Source: a bacterium
Lineage (GTDB): Bacteria > Krumholzibacteriota > Krumholzibacteriia > LZORAL124-64-63
Length of the DNA: 12,630 nucleotides
Direction of reading: 5' to 3'
Assembly: GCA_030591105.1 (NCBI GenBank)
Contig: JAUVBS010000019.1
Span: 1 to 12,630, forward strand
Shown: piece by piece, positions 7,076 to 12,630 of the stretch
Layout of the letters: each line of letters begins with the position of its first letter
Numbering within the stretch: position 1 is the stretch's first letter
The notes under the pieces: generated by a model
Database searches by the model: none
The model's input: the letters and a program-made list of their open reading frames with translations, nothing else
What the model was told of the DNA's origin: nothing
Made by a program: the position numbers and the translations under genes

Positions 7076-7097
7076 AAGACCCCCCGGGGGGTCTTTT
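7076..7097 (+). terminator. Intrinsic terminator after the uracil-DNA glycosylase gene
   Basis: A perfect 20-bp palindrome, AAGACCCCCC followed by GGGGGGTCTT (7076-7095), runs into TTTT (7094-7097), 21 bp after the stop codon. This is a strong Rho-independent terminator for the plus-strand cluster. Its left flank has only AAGA, so it is clearly better for plus-strand transcripts. Confidence 0.85.
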
Positions 7098-7102
7098 ACA
7101 TA

Positions 7103-7180
7103 TCGACGCAGGCCACCGCTAGCCTTCAGCCAACCGAAGCTTTCCTCAACCAGTTTCCATTGCCTCTGGCTCTGAATGTA
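7103..7180 (-). pseudogene. Fragment of an IS5-like transposase (C-terminal region)
   Basis: On the minus strand, codons from 7180 down to 7103 read YIQSQRQ, W, K, then VEESFGWLKASGGLRR. That matches the conserved block near the end of many IS5-family DDE transposases (SQR-x3-VEE-x-FGW-x-K-x2-GGLRR). Only about 26 codons remain. The frame continues into the terminator palindrome without any further transposase-like sequence, and the upstream side runs into the duplicated glycosylase tail. The DDE catalytic residues lie outside this segment, so it is a dead remnant. I saw no terminal inverted repeats. The assignment rests on one strong motif. Confidence 0.65.
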
Positions 7181-7183
7181 GTC

Positions 7184-7243
7184 CACCTGAAGGGGTCGTG
7201 CTGGGACGACGTGCGCGCAGTTCGGGTGCTATCCGCCCTGCGG
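7184..7243 (+). pseudogene. Degraded second copy of the uracil-DNA glycosylase 3' end
   Basis: This segment matches the last 21 codons of the glycosylase gene (6989-7051) at about 48 of 60 aligned bases, with one 3-bp gap. It includes a perfect 20-bp match (7002-7021 against 7197-7216). Translated in the same frame it gives HLKGSCWDDVRAVRVLSALR, against HMKRPCWDDVRKVRALHDALR in the intact gene: 14 of 20 residues. The two copies are 195 bp apart. No start codon or catalytic motif accompanies the second copy. Its right part overlaps, antisense, the end of the transporter gene. Confidence 0.8.
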
Positions 7244-8749
7244 CAACAAGACCGGCATCCCCATCAGCGGCCAGATCAGCCACACGAACAACGCAATCAC
7301 CACCATCAGCATCAGGCTGGCCGGGATACCGACGCGGAAGAATTCGCCGGCGGTATACTGTCGGCTCTCGTAAGCGATGGCGTTGGGTGCCGCACCGACC
7401 AGAAGCAGGAACGGCATGCCGGCGGCGACCAGACTCGCGAACAGGATCACCTCGGGGGCAACGCCCATGTGCGGCGCCATGGTCAGCGCCACCGGCATGC
7501 TGATCGCGATGGCGGCGACGTTCATGATGAAGTTGGTCATCAGCAGCACGAAGAACGTCATGCCGAGCACGAAGACCAGCCAGGGGAAATCTTTCAAGTA
7601 GGTCAGCCAGTGGATGGCCATCCACTCGGCGGCGCCGGTCTGCCAGAGACAGAAACCGATGCTCATCGCGCCACCGAACAGCAAGATGATGTTCCAGGGG
7701 ACCGATTCGAGGTCTTCGATTTCCAGGATATTCAACAGGAAGAACAGGACCGTCGTCGTCAGAATCACGGCGCTCTTGTCCAGCGGGTAGAGGGCCGGCA
7801 CGAAGCTGCGCAGGCTCAGGATCAGGATCGCGGTGAACACGATGACCAGGGTGATGATCTCTTTCGGGCGCATGGGGCCGAGCTGTTTGTAGAGCCGGCG
7901 CGCCTGGTCGCGCAACCCGGGGATCTCACTTCGCTCTGGGCGGTAGACCACCATGATGTAGCCCCACAGCAGCACGACCATGACCACGCCGACCGGCAGC
8001 ATGTACCGGGTCAGCTCGAAAAACGTGATCTCGCGACCGACGATCTCCTTGAAGAAGCCGATGGCCACCGCGCCGCGGGCTGCACCGAGCAGCGTGATGA
8101 TGCTGCCCGCTCCCGCGACATACGCCATGCCGATGAACAGCCCCTTACCGAAGCGGGTCGGTTTGCCGCTGGAGTCGTACATACCGTGAATCGTCAGTAA
8201 TAGCGGAAAGACCGCGGCCGCCACCGCGGTGTGCGCCATGATCAAGGTCAGCGCCGCGGTCATCGCAAAGGCGCCCAGGTAGATCCGGCTCGTCTTCTCG
8301 CCGATCAGGGTGAGCATCTTGTAAGCAAGGCGTTTGGTCAGACCGGTCTTGGCAAACGTCATCCCGATCACGATCGATCCGAATATGAACCAGACCGACG
8401 TATCCATGAAATCGGTGAACGCGACGCGGGGATCGCGGATCAAGAACAGCGCCTGGACGACGCCGATGGTGATACTGGTCACCCCGATCGGCACGACTTC
8501 GAACACCCACCAGATCCCCGCCCACAGGAACAGGCCGATGGCGAGTTGGCCCTGGCGCGAAAGAGTATAACGACCGCCGCTGGGGTCGACAGCGTCGGCC
8601 CATTCGGGCGACAGATAAAAGGCCAGGAACAGCCCGACGCCGAGGGCGGTGAAGAAGATCCGTCGCCAATCGATGGATCGATGCGAGAGGACGGCAGTAC
8701 CTTCGGGGGACAGCTTTTCGGGTGGAAGCGGGCGCGGCGGGATGGCCAT
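7229..8749 (-). CDS. DASS/SLC13-type anion symporter, divergent in its SNT motifs
   Basis: 506 aa, very hydrophobic, with roughly a dozen membrane segments arranged as two related halves. Family hallmarks: WWVFEVVPIGVTSITIGVV, FMDTSVWFIFGSIVIG, KTGLTKRLA, VPWNIILLFGGAMSIG, and near the end AAGMPFLLLVGAAPNAIAY followed by GEFFRVGIP. Relatives import di- or tricarboxylates, sulfate or phosphate with Na+. In characterised members two Ser-Asn-Thr motifs bind sodium and substrate; here the equivalent positions look like AHT (172-174) and MNV (409-411), so substrate and coupling cannot be inferred. The start is ATG 8749, with AAGGG about 10 nt upstream. An upstream TTG at 8854 would cross the predicted promoter. 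The gene faces the udg cluster convergently, and its last five codons and stop lie on the antisense of the duplicated udg tail. Confidence 0.85.
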   Translation of the reverse strand: MAIPPRPLPPEKLSPEGTAVLSHRSIDWRRIFFTALGVGLFLAFYLSPEWADAVDPSGGRYTLSRQGQLAIGLFLWAGIWWVFEVVPIGVTSITIGVVQALFLIRDPRVAFTDFMDTSVWFIFGSIVIGMTFAKTGLTKRLAYKMLTLIGEKTSRIYLGAFAMTAALTLIMAHTAVAAAVFPLLLTIHGMYDSSGKPTRFGKGLFIGMAYVAGAGSIITLLGAARGAVAIGFFKEIVGREITFFELTRYMLPVGVVMVVLLWGYIMVVYRPERSEIPGLRDQARRLYKQLGPMRPKEIITLVIVFTAILILSLRSFVPALYPLDKSAVILTTTVLFFLLNILEIEDLESVPWNIILLFGGAMSIGFCLWQTGAAEWMAIHWLTYLKDFPWLVFVLGMTFFVLLMTNFIMNVAAIAISMPVALTMAPHMGVAPEVILFASLVAAGMPFLLLVGAAPNAIAYESRQYTAGEFFRVGIPASLMLMVVIALFVWLIWPLMGMPVLLPQGG

Positions 8750-8856
8750 ACAGCGTTTTCCCTTTGCGTCGATGCTCGCTTTCGCCGCGCGCTGAGAGCG
8801 GCGGCTGCAGGTCCGATCACGGAAGACTAGCAGCACCGGACCGGGGATTTTCAACC

Positions 8857-8885
8857 AAGGTATCGTGCCGCGGTGGGGTTGTCAA
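8857..8885 (-). promoter_or_regulatory. Predicted strong promoter of the DASS transporter gene
   Basis: On the minus strand a perfect TTGACA (8880-8885) is followed after 17 bp by TACCTT (8857-8862). An A/T-only stretch (8893-8903) lies directly upstream of the -35 box like an UP element, conspicuous in this GC-rich DNA. Initiation near 8850 gives a leader of about 100 nt. The transporter is therefore probably transcribed on its own rather than from the methyltransferase gene. Confidence 0.6.
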
Positions 8886-8986
8886 AACCCGTTAAAAAAT
8901 TAATCGTGTGCCGTCGGTACCCCGTTTGTCGGCGCTGGCAACGGCTTACCTCGACTCGGTACCGCACCGTTGCCCGCTGCGCTGGC

Positions 8987-9046
8987 CGCGCCGCCGGGCC
9001 ATCGCGCCGCCGCGCCATCGCGCCGCCGGGCCATCGCGCCGCCACA
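8987..9046. repeat. 16-bp tandem repeat, about 3.7 copies
   Basis: Units at 8987-9002, 9003-9018 and 9019-9034 share CGCGCCGCCGSGCCAT (S is G, C, G in order). A partial fourth copy runs from 9035 to 9046 and ends 8 bp before the methyltransferase stop codon. Apart from this and the transporter promoter, the 305-bp gap 8750-9054 holds nothing I can name. Confidence 0.9.
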
Positions 9047-9054
9047 CCCGCCGC

Positions 9055-9939
9055 TCACTCTTTGACGGTCACCAACAGCGGGAACTCGAACCGTTCGTCG
9101 CAGCCGGTGATCGGCGGGTGGAAAGTCGGTTGGGCTAGCCCGGCGTCGGCTAGCAGTGTGACCAGCTCGTCGTCGCGATAGGCCTGATGGCACTGCACGT
9201 AGCGGCGTGGTTCGTCACAACCGGCCTCGACGATCCAGTGCACGTTGATCTCCGCGCGGGCGGCTTCGTCCCAGGCGAACTCCTGTAGCCAGAGGTGGGG
9301 CACGTCGCTGAAGACTGACTTGTCGCACGCCTGCCACTGATGGCCATCCTCGCGTGGGAACAGATCCGACGGCTGGTACTCCAGGACAAACAGACCGCCG
9401 GGCTTCAGACAGGCCACCAGTCCGTCGAGGATGCCGGCGGCGGTGGTCGGCGGAAACGAGTGCAACTCGCCGAACCAGAAAGTCACTGCGTCCATCGGCC
9501 CGAGTCGGTCGGGCAAGTCCGCTGGCAGGGTGGTGAGGTCCTCCTCGAAATAGCGCACCTCGAGTTCCGCCTGCGCGGCGCTCGAGCGGGCGTGACCGAT
9601 GGCAGCGGGGCTGAAGTCCAGCCCGGCGGCGCGGTGGCCGCGGGTCGCGAGTTCATGGCAGTAGAAACCGGGACCGCAAGCGGCGTCCAGAATCGAGAAG
9701 CGAGCACCGTGACCGTGCAGCCGGCCGATGAGTAGTGTCTCGAGCCAATCGACGTGACGCGCGATCACATCGCGCGTCCGGCTCGCCATGTGACTGTCCT
9801 GAGCGAGGTGCACCGTGAGCATGCGCTCACTGAAGTTGCGATCGTGCCATGGTAGTTGGCCGCCGTCGGCCCACGGCCGCGGTGGCCTGGTGTCGGCAGC
9901 GATCCGTGCCACCGCCGCGGCGAACCAGTTCGTGTCCAT
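9055..9939 (-). CDS. Class I SAM-dependent methyltransferase, substrate unknown
   Basis: 294 aa. Motif I of the Rossmann-fold methyltransferases is clear: ILDAACGPGFYCHELATRGH at about residues 83-102, followed by GLDFSPAAIGHARS (motif II and the acidic ribose contact, Asp108). EDLTTLP (133-139) fits motif III, FWFGELHSF motif IV, and LKPGGLFVLEYQ (178-189) motif VI. The first 75 residues and the last 100 are not recognisable, so the substrate cannot be named; nothing indicates a DNA methylase. The start is ATG 9939, with GGAGA at 9945-9949; the open frame further upstream runs only through the DnaA-box region. It is transcribed divergently from dnaB, and a plausible promoter overlaps the DnaA boxes. 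Confidence 0.85.
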   Translation of the reverse strand: MDTNWFAAAVARIAADTRPPRPWADGGQLPWHDRNFSERMLTVHLAQDSHMASRTRDVIARHVDWLETLLIGRLHGHGARFSILDAACGPGFYCHELATRGHRAAGLDFSPAAIGHARSSAAQAELEVRYFEEDLTTLPADLPDRLGPMDAVTFWFGELHSFPPTTAAGILDGLVACLKPGGLFVLEYQPSDLFPREDGHQWQACDKSVFSDVPHLWLQEFAWDEAARAEINVHWIVEAGCDEPRRYVQCHQAYRDDELVTLLADAGLAQPTFHPPITGCDERFEFPLLVTVKE

Positions 9940-9990
9940 ATTCGTCTCCGGAGTTATCCACTGCCCCTGCCAGTTGTCCACAGCGCTAGG

Positions 9991-10005
9991 CGGCAGATTC
10001 TGCCG
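9991..10005. promoter_or_regulatory. 15-bp palindrome, possible operator
   Basis: CGGCAGATTCTGCCG: perfect 7-bp arms around one central base, located between the second and third DnaA-box-like sites and downstream of the predicted methyltransferase start of transcription. It has the size and symmetry of a dimeric-repressor site. No known operator is recognised. Confidence 0.35.
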
Positions 10006-10040
10006 ATTCTTGCGCGCAGGCCGCTTCCGGTCTGGGTCGG

Positions 10041-10069
10041 ATTATCCTCTGCTCGGCAGCAGTTATCCA
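10041..10069 (-). promoter_or_regulatory. Possible methyltransferase promoter overlapping DnaA boxes
   Basis: On the minus strand TGGATA (10064-10069, four of six) and GATAAT (10041-10046, five of six) are 17 bp apart. The -35 box lies inside the perfect DnaA box at 10063-10071 and the -10 box overlaps the one at 10042-10050. DnaA binding would be expected to block it. The boxes resemble each other partly because TTATCC reads GGATAA on the other strand, so chance resemblance is possible. Confidence 0.35.
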
Positions 10070-10267
10070 CAACGCGGGGGAGATATCCACCGGTTTATCC
10101 TCCGCTGCCTGGCCGCTGTCCCCCGTCTTGCACACGCCTTATCCACAATTAATGGCGCGCAATTCCGGTCACGTCGACTAGAACGTGGTATCGTGGTCGT
10201 TCCGGTCGCGAGCTTGCGCCGGGCAAACGACTCGCCAGCAGCCGCCGCCATCGCAGAGGGAGACCAG

Positions 10268-11647
10268 GTGCAGACGAGACCGCAACGCGCCGACCGGATC
10301 ACCGATTCGGCCACGCTTTTGAACTACGCCCAAGATCGGCAACCTCCCTATAACCTCGACGCGGAGCGGGCCATCCTCGGTGCCGTTTTCCTCGACCGCG
10401 AGGCGGTCGGTCTGGCCATTGAGAAGCTGATGCCCGAGGAGTTTTACCGCAAGGAACACCGGCTGATCTTCGCTGCGATGTGCGGCCTGTACGAACAGGA
10501 TCAGGCCATCGACCCGATCACCGTATCGGAAGCTCTGGAGCAGCAAGGGCAACTCGAGACCGCGGGGGGGATCGATTACCTGACCGACCTGGGTGCCATC
10601 GTCGCCACCGCGGCCAACGTCATTTTCCACGCCGGGATCGTGCATCAGAAGGCGGTGCTACGCGAACTGATCCACGCCTCGACGCTGATTGCCGCGGAGG
10701 CGTTCGAAGGGGCGGGCGAAGTCTCGGAGATCCTCGACCGCGCCCAGAGCCGCCTGTACGCCATCAGCGAGGAGACGCGCAAGGGCGGTTTCGCCAGTGT
10801 CGACCGCGTGGTCCCAGACACTTTCAAGGCGATCGAGGAGGCGTTCCAGAGCAAGAGCGATGTTACCGGGCTGCGTACCGGGTTCCGGGATATGGATCGG
10901 ATGCTCAGCGGTCTGCAGAAGGCGGACCTCACCGTCCTGGCGGCCCGTCCCTCGATGGGCAAGACCAGCCTCGCGCTGAATATCGCCTACAACGTGGCGA
11001 CCCACGAGAAGCAAGGCGTGGCGATCTTCAGCCTGGAAATGAGCAAAGAGCAGCTGGTGATGCGGATGCTCTGCTCGGCCACTGGTTTCAACCTGCACAA
11101 CCTGCGCCGCGGCAAGCTACGCGCCGAGGACTGGCCGCGGTTGACTGCCGCCTGCGAGAAGCTCTCCCACGCGCCGATCTATATCGACGATTCGAGCGGC
11201 GTCACCGTGCTCGAGATGAAGTCGAAGGCGCGACGATTGCAGCAGCAGCAGGGTATCGGACTGGTGATCATCGACTACATGCAGTTGATGAGCAGCCACG
11301 CCCGGGCGGAGAATCGCCAGCAAGAAATCTCGGTGATCAGCCGCAACCTCAAGGGCATGGCCAAGGATCTGGGCGTTCCGGTGCTGGCGCTCAGCCAGCT
11401 TTCACGTGCGGTCGAATCGCGCAGTGAACACAGGCCTCTGCTCTCGGACCTGCGGGAGTCGGGCTCCATCGAGCAGGACGCCGACGTGGTGCTCTTCATC
11501 TACCGGGGCGAAGTATACAATCCCGAAGACGAGGCGGTTCGCAATCTCGCGACGATCATCGTGGGCAAGCAACGCAACGGACCGATCGGTCAGTTCGAAT
11601 TGCATTTCCACAAGGAGTACACCAAATTCTCGGACCTCGCGCGCTGA
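10268..11647 (+). CDS. dnaB: Replicative DNA helicase DnaB
   Basis: 459 aa, standard length, without an intein. It is the hexameric 5'-3' helicase that unwinds the fork and recruits primase. The N-terminal domain (about 25-130) begins with PPYNLDAERAILGAV; the RecA-like domain has Walker A ARPSMGKTS (226-234), SLEMS, Walker B LVIIDYMQLM (332-341), SQLSRAVE, the SDLRESGSIEQDAD block and the KQRNGPIG loop (434-441), which supplies the trans-acting Lys/Arg finger. The frame is open far upstream, but the start is placed at GTG 10268: AGGGAG (10257-10262) is spaced 5 nt from it, and the upstream part is the DnaA-box region and lacks homology. A weak extended -10 (TGGTATCGT, 10186-10194) may be the promoter. 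Unlike many bacteria, it is not next to rplI or rpsR here. Confidence 0.97.
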   Translation: MQTRPQRADRITDSATLLNYAQDRQPPYNLDAERAILGAVFLDREAVGLAIEKLMPEEFYRKEHRLIFAAMCGLYEQDQAIDPITVSEALEQQGQLETAGGIDYLTDLGAIVATAANVIFHAGIVHQKAVLRELIHASTLIAAEAFEGAGEVSEILDRAQSRLYAISEETRKGGFASVDRVVPDTFKAIEEAFQSKSDVTGLRTGFRDMDRMLSGLQKADLTVLAARPSMGKTSLALNIAYNVATHEKQGVAIFSLEMSKEQLVMRMLCSATGFNLHNLRRGKLRAEDWPRLTAACEKLSHAPIYIDDSSGVTVLEMKSKARRLQQQQGIGLVIIDYMQLMSSHARAENRQQEISVISRNLKGMAKDLGVPVLALSQLSRAVESRSEHRPLLSDLRESGSIEQDADVVLFIYRGEVYNPEDEAVRNLATIIVGKQRNGPIGQFELHFHKEYTKFSDLAR

Positions 11648-11697
11648 TCACAGCGCGCCGAGCGCGGCGCGGCATCCCTGCCGAAGGCGCGACAGGG

Positions 11698-11713
11698 AGG
11701 GGATGGATCCCCT
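11698..11713. other. Inverted repeat between dnaB and mlaE
   Basis: AGGGGAT and ATCCCCT with 2 bp between them, in the 153-bp gap; TCCCTG/CAGGGA just before it can form a second stem. No T-run follows, so these are not convincing intrinsic terminators, though they could form the 3' end structure of the dnaB message. Confidence 0.3.
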
Positions 11714-11762
11714 GCCGCGCCCTCCGGGTTACGCCGCTCCGCAGACTCGTCCGCCGCGGCAG

Positions 11763-11791
11763 TAGACGAACTGCGCCGCTCAGGTTATATT
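11763..11791 (+). promoter_or_regulatory. Predicted promoter of mlaE with start of transcription at the initiation codon
   Basis: TAGACG (11763-11768, four of six) and TATATT (11786-11791, five of six) are exactly 17 bp apart. Transcription would begin about 11797-11801, at or just before the ATG at 11801, so the message would be leaderless. Consistent with this, there is no Shine-Dalgarno sequence before the ATG. Confidence 0.5.
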
Positions 11792-11800
11792 CGCCCCATC

Positions 11801-12586
11801 ATGTTCCCCACGGTCATCAATATCGGCCACACGGCTATCTACGGTTTCGTCCAGATCGGGCGCGGGTTCCTGCTGCTGTCCGAGATCCTGGCGCAGTTGC
11901 CCAACGCCTGGCGTATGCGCCGCGAGATCCTCGATCAGATGCACATCGTGGCCATCGGATCGTTGCCGTTGGTGATCACGACCGCGGTGTTCGTCGGCGC
12001 GGTGACTGCGGTGCAAGCGGTCTACCAGATGCAAGCCTACGTGCCGATGGTCTTCCTCGGCACGGTGATCTCCAAGTCGGTCTTCATCGAGCTGGGACCG
12101 GTGCTGACCGCTCTGGTGGTCGGCGGCAGATTATGCGCCAACTACGCCGCGGAACTCGGAACCATGAAGGTTACCGAGCAGATCGACGCCATGGAGATCA
12201 TGGCCATCGATCCAATTCGCTACCTGGCGTTGCCGCGTTTCATCGCCGCGGTGTTGATGCTGCCGGTCGCCACCATAATTGCGAACACGGTGGCGATCGT
12301 CGGTGGATTTCTGGTCTCGGTGATGACTCTCGATGTGACGGCCGAGACCTTCGTCGAAGGCATGCGGGCCTACTTCGAATCGAGCGACGTGTTGGGCGGG
12401 CTGTTCAAGAGTTTCATCTTCGGCGGTATCATCGCGCTATCGGGCATCCACTTCGGGATGAGCACCGAGGGCGGTGCTGAAGGCGTGGGGCGCGCGACCA
12501 TGGGCGCGGTGGTCGCCTGCATGCTGAGTATACTCGTCGCCGACTACATACTGGCGGCCGTGTTGTTCCAGATTATTTTTGCCTGA
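11801..12586 (+). CDS. mlaE: MlaE-type ABC transporter permease (outer-membrane lipid asymmetry system)
   Basis: 261 aa, the normal length for the MlaE/YrbE family. These inner-membrane permeases move phospholipids between the inner and outer membranes together with an MlaF ATPase and MlaD (MCE) protein. The family signature is unmistakable: GRLCANYAAELGTMKVTEQID, then MEIMAIDPIRYLALPRFIA, with LPLVITTAVFVGAVTAVQ and FIELGPVLTALVVGG before it. The last part is hydrophobic (AVVACMLSILVADYILAAVLF). The ATG at 11801 is chosen because the N-terminal helix (LLLSEILAQLPNAWRMRREI) is typical of full-length members; later Met codons would remove it. MlaF and MlaD genes, if adjacent, would lie beyond the right edge; the last 44 bp contain no recognisable gene start. 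Confidence 0.93.
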   Translation: MFPTVINIGHTAIYGFVQIGRGFLLLSEILAQLPNAWRMRREILDQMHIVAIGSLPLVITTAVFVGAVTAVQAVYQMQAYVPMVFLGTVISKSVFIELGPVLTALVVGGRLCANYAAELGTMKVTEQIDAMEIMAIDPIRYLALPRFIAAVLMLPVATIIANTVAIVGGFLVSVMTLDVTAETFVEGMRAYFESSDVLGGLFKSFIFGGIIALSGIHFGMSTEGGAEGVGRATMGAVVACMLSILVADYILAAVLFQIIFA

Positions 12587-12630
12587 GTATCGGCTAACGT
12601 CGGCGAGCACCGCAGAGCACTGGAAAGCGA

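Larger units (their letters stand above)
9954..10147 (+). other. Cluster of seven DnaA-box-like 9-mers; candidate oriC or DnaA-regulated region
   Basis: All on the plus strand: TTATCCACT 9954, TTGTCCACA 9974, TTATCCTCT 10042, TTATCCACA 10063 (perfect), ATATCCACC 10083, TTATCCTCC 10095, TTATCCACA 10139 (perfect). The consensus is TTATCCACA. Start-to-start distances are 20, 68, 21, 20, 12 and 44 bp, so several boxes lie on the same helix face. The cluster occupies the 328-bp spacer between the divergent methyltransferase and dnaB genes. The only A/T patch is short (around 10147-10153), weak for an unwinding element. The boxes are seen; whether this is an origin, a DnaA reservoir or an operator set is open. 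Confidence 0.8.

Noticed and set aside
7160..8200. 346-codon plus-strand open frame rich in His, Gln and Asp
   Set aside because: It is antisense to the well-supported DASS transporter and has low-complexity composition. Only its first part is meaningful: the copied glycosylase tail, recorded as a pseudogene fragment.
8750..8854. TTG-initiated extension of the transporter gene by 35 codons
   Set aside because: It would begin at about the predicted start of transcription and adds a basic, non-family segment; the ATG at 8749 has an AAGGG site.
8987..9046. CRISPR array
   Set aside because: The 16-bp units are directly adjacent with no spacers, and no cas genes are in the window.
9815..10267. 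Upstream extension of the dnaB frame by about 150 codons
   Set aside because: It overlaps the methyltransferase start and the DnaA-box region, lacks family similarity, and the GTG at 10268 has a correctly spaced ribosome binding site.
10480..11427. 315-codon open frame within dnaB in another frame
   Set aside because: Shadow of dnaB; Arg/Gly-rich composition typical of an out-of-frame reading in GC-rich coding DNA.
11648..11800. Intrinsic terminator after dnaB
   Set aside because: Stable GC-rich stems exist, but none is followed by a T-run, so termination here is not supported by sequence alone.

Overview
The window is high-GC, gene-dense bacterial chromosome. It comes from a diderm (outer-membrane) bacterium: it carries an MlaE-type lipid-transport permease and a small signal-peptide beta-barrel protein ending in Phe. 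The core genes (yicC, gmk, rpoZ, coaBC, dnaB) are intact but clearly diverged from the familiar proteobacterial versions, and the order yicC-gmk-rpoZ-coaBC-udg suggests one of the less-studied diderm lineages (FCB-like or related candidate phyla). The sequence alone does not fix the phylum.

Layout. 1-237: 3' end of an HD-GYP phosphodiesterase (+). 248-1729 and 1773-2249: an NFACT/RqcH-like protein and, upstream of it on the same minus strand, a small outer-membrane protein, separated by a perfect hairpin. 2250-2658: a divergent control region with promoters facing both ways and a pentanucleotide microsatellite between them. 2659-7054: a plus-strand cluster yicC, gmk, rpoZ, coaBC, [4Fe-4S] uracil-DNA glycosylase, closed by a strong intrinsic terminator (7076-7097). 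rpoZ-coaBC-udg are tightly coupled (TAG-ATG abutment, then GTGA overlap). 7098-7243: a scar holding a fragment of an IS5-like transposase and a degraded second copy of the glycosylase 3' end. 7229-8749: a divergent DASS/SLC13-type transporter (-) with its own near-consensus promoter. 8987-9046: a 16-bp tandem repeat. 9055-9939: a class I SAM methyltransferase (-). 9940-10267: a divergent region packed with DnaA-box-like sequences. 10268-11647: replicative helicase dnaB (+). 11801-12586: mlaE (+), apparently leaderless.

How they work together. The yicC-udg cluster is a housekeeping set: RNA turnover, GMP phosphorylation, the RNA polymerase omega subunit, CoA synthesis and uracil repair. The most interesting region is the methyltransferase/dnaB divergent spacer. 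It holds seven same-orientation 9-mers matching TTATCCACA (two perfect), several spaced about two helical turns apart, directly upstream of the helicase gene. It is a candidate chromosomal origin, or else a DnaA-controlled promoter region. The second point of interest is the rearrangement scar between udg and the transporter, where a duplicated gene tail and an insertion-sequence remnant lie together. I saw no CRISPR array, tRNA, rRNA or phage gene.
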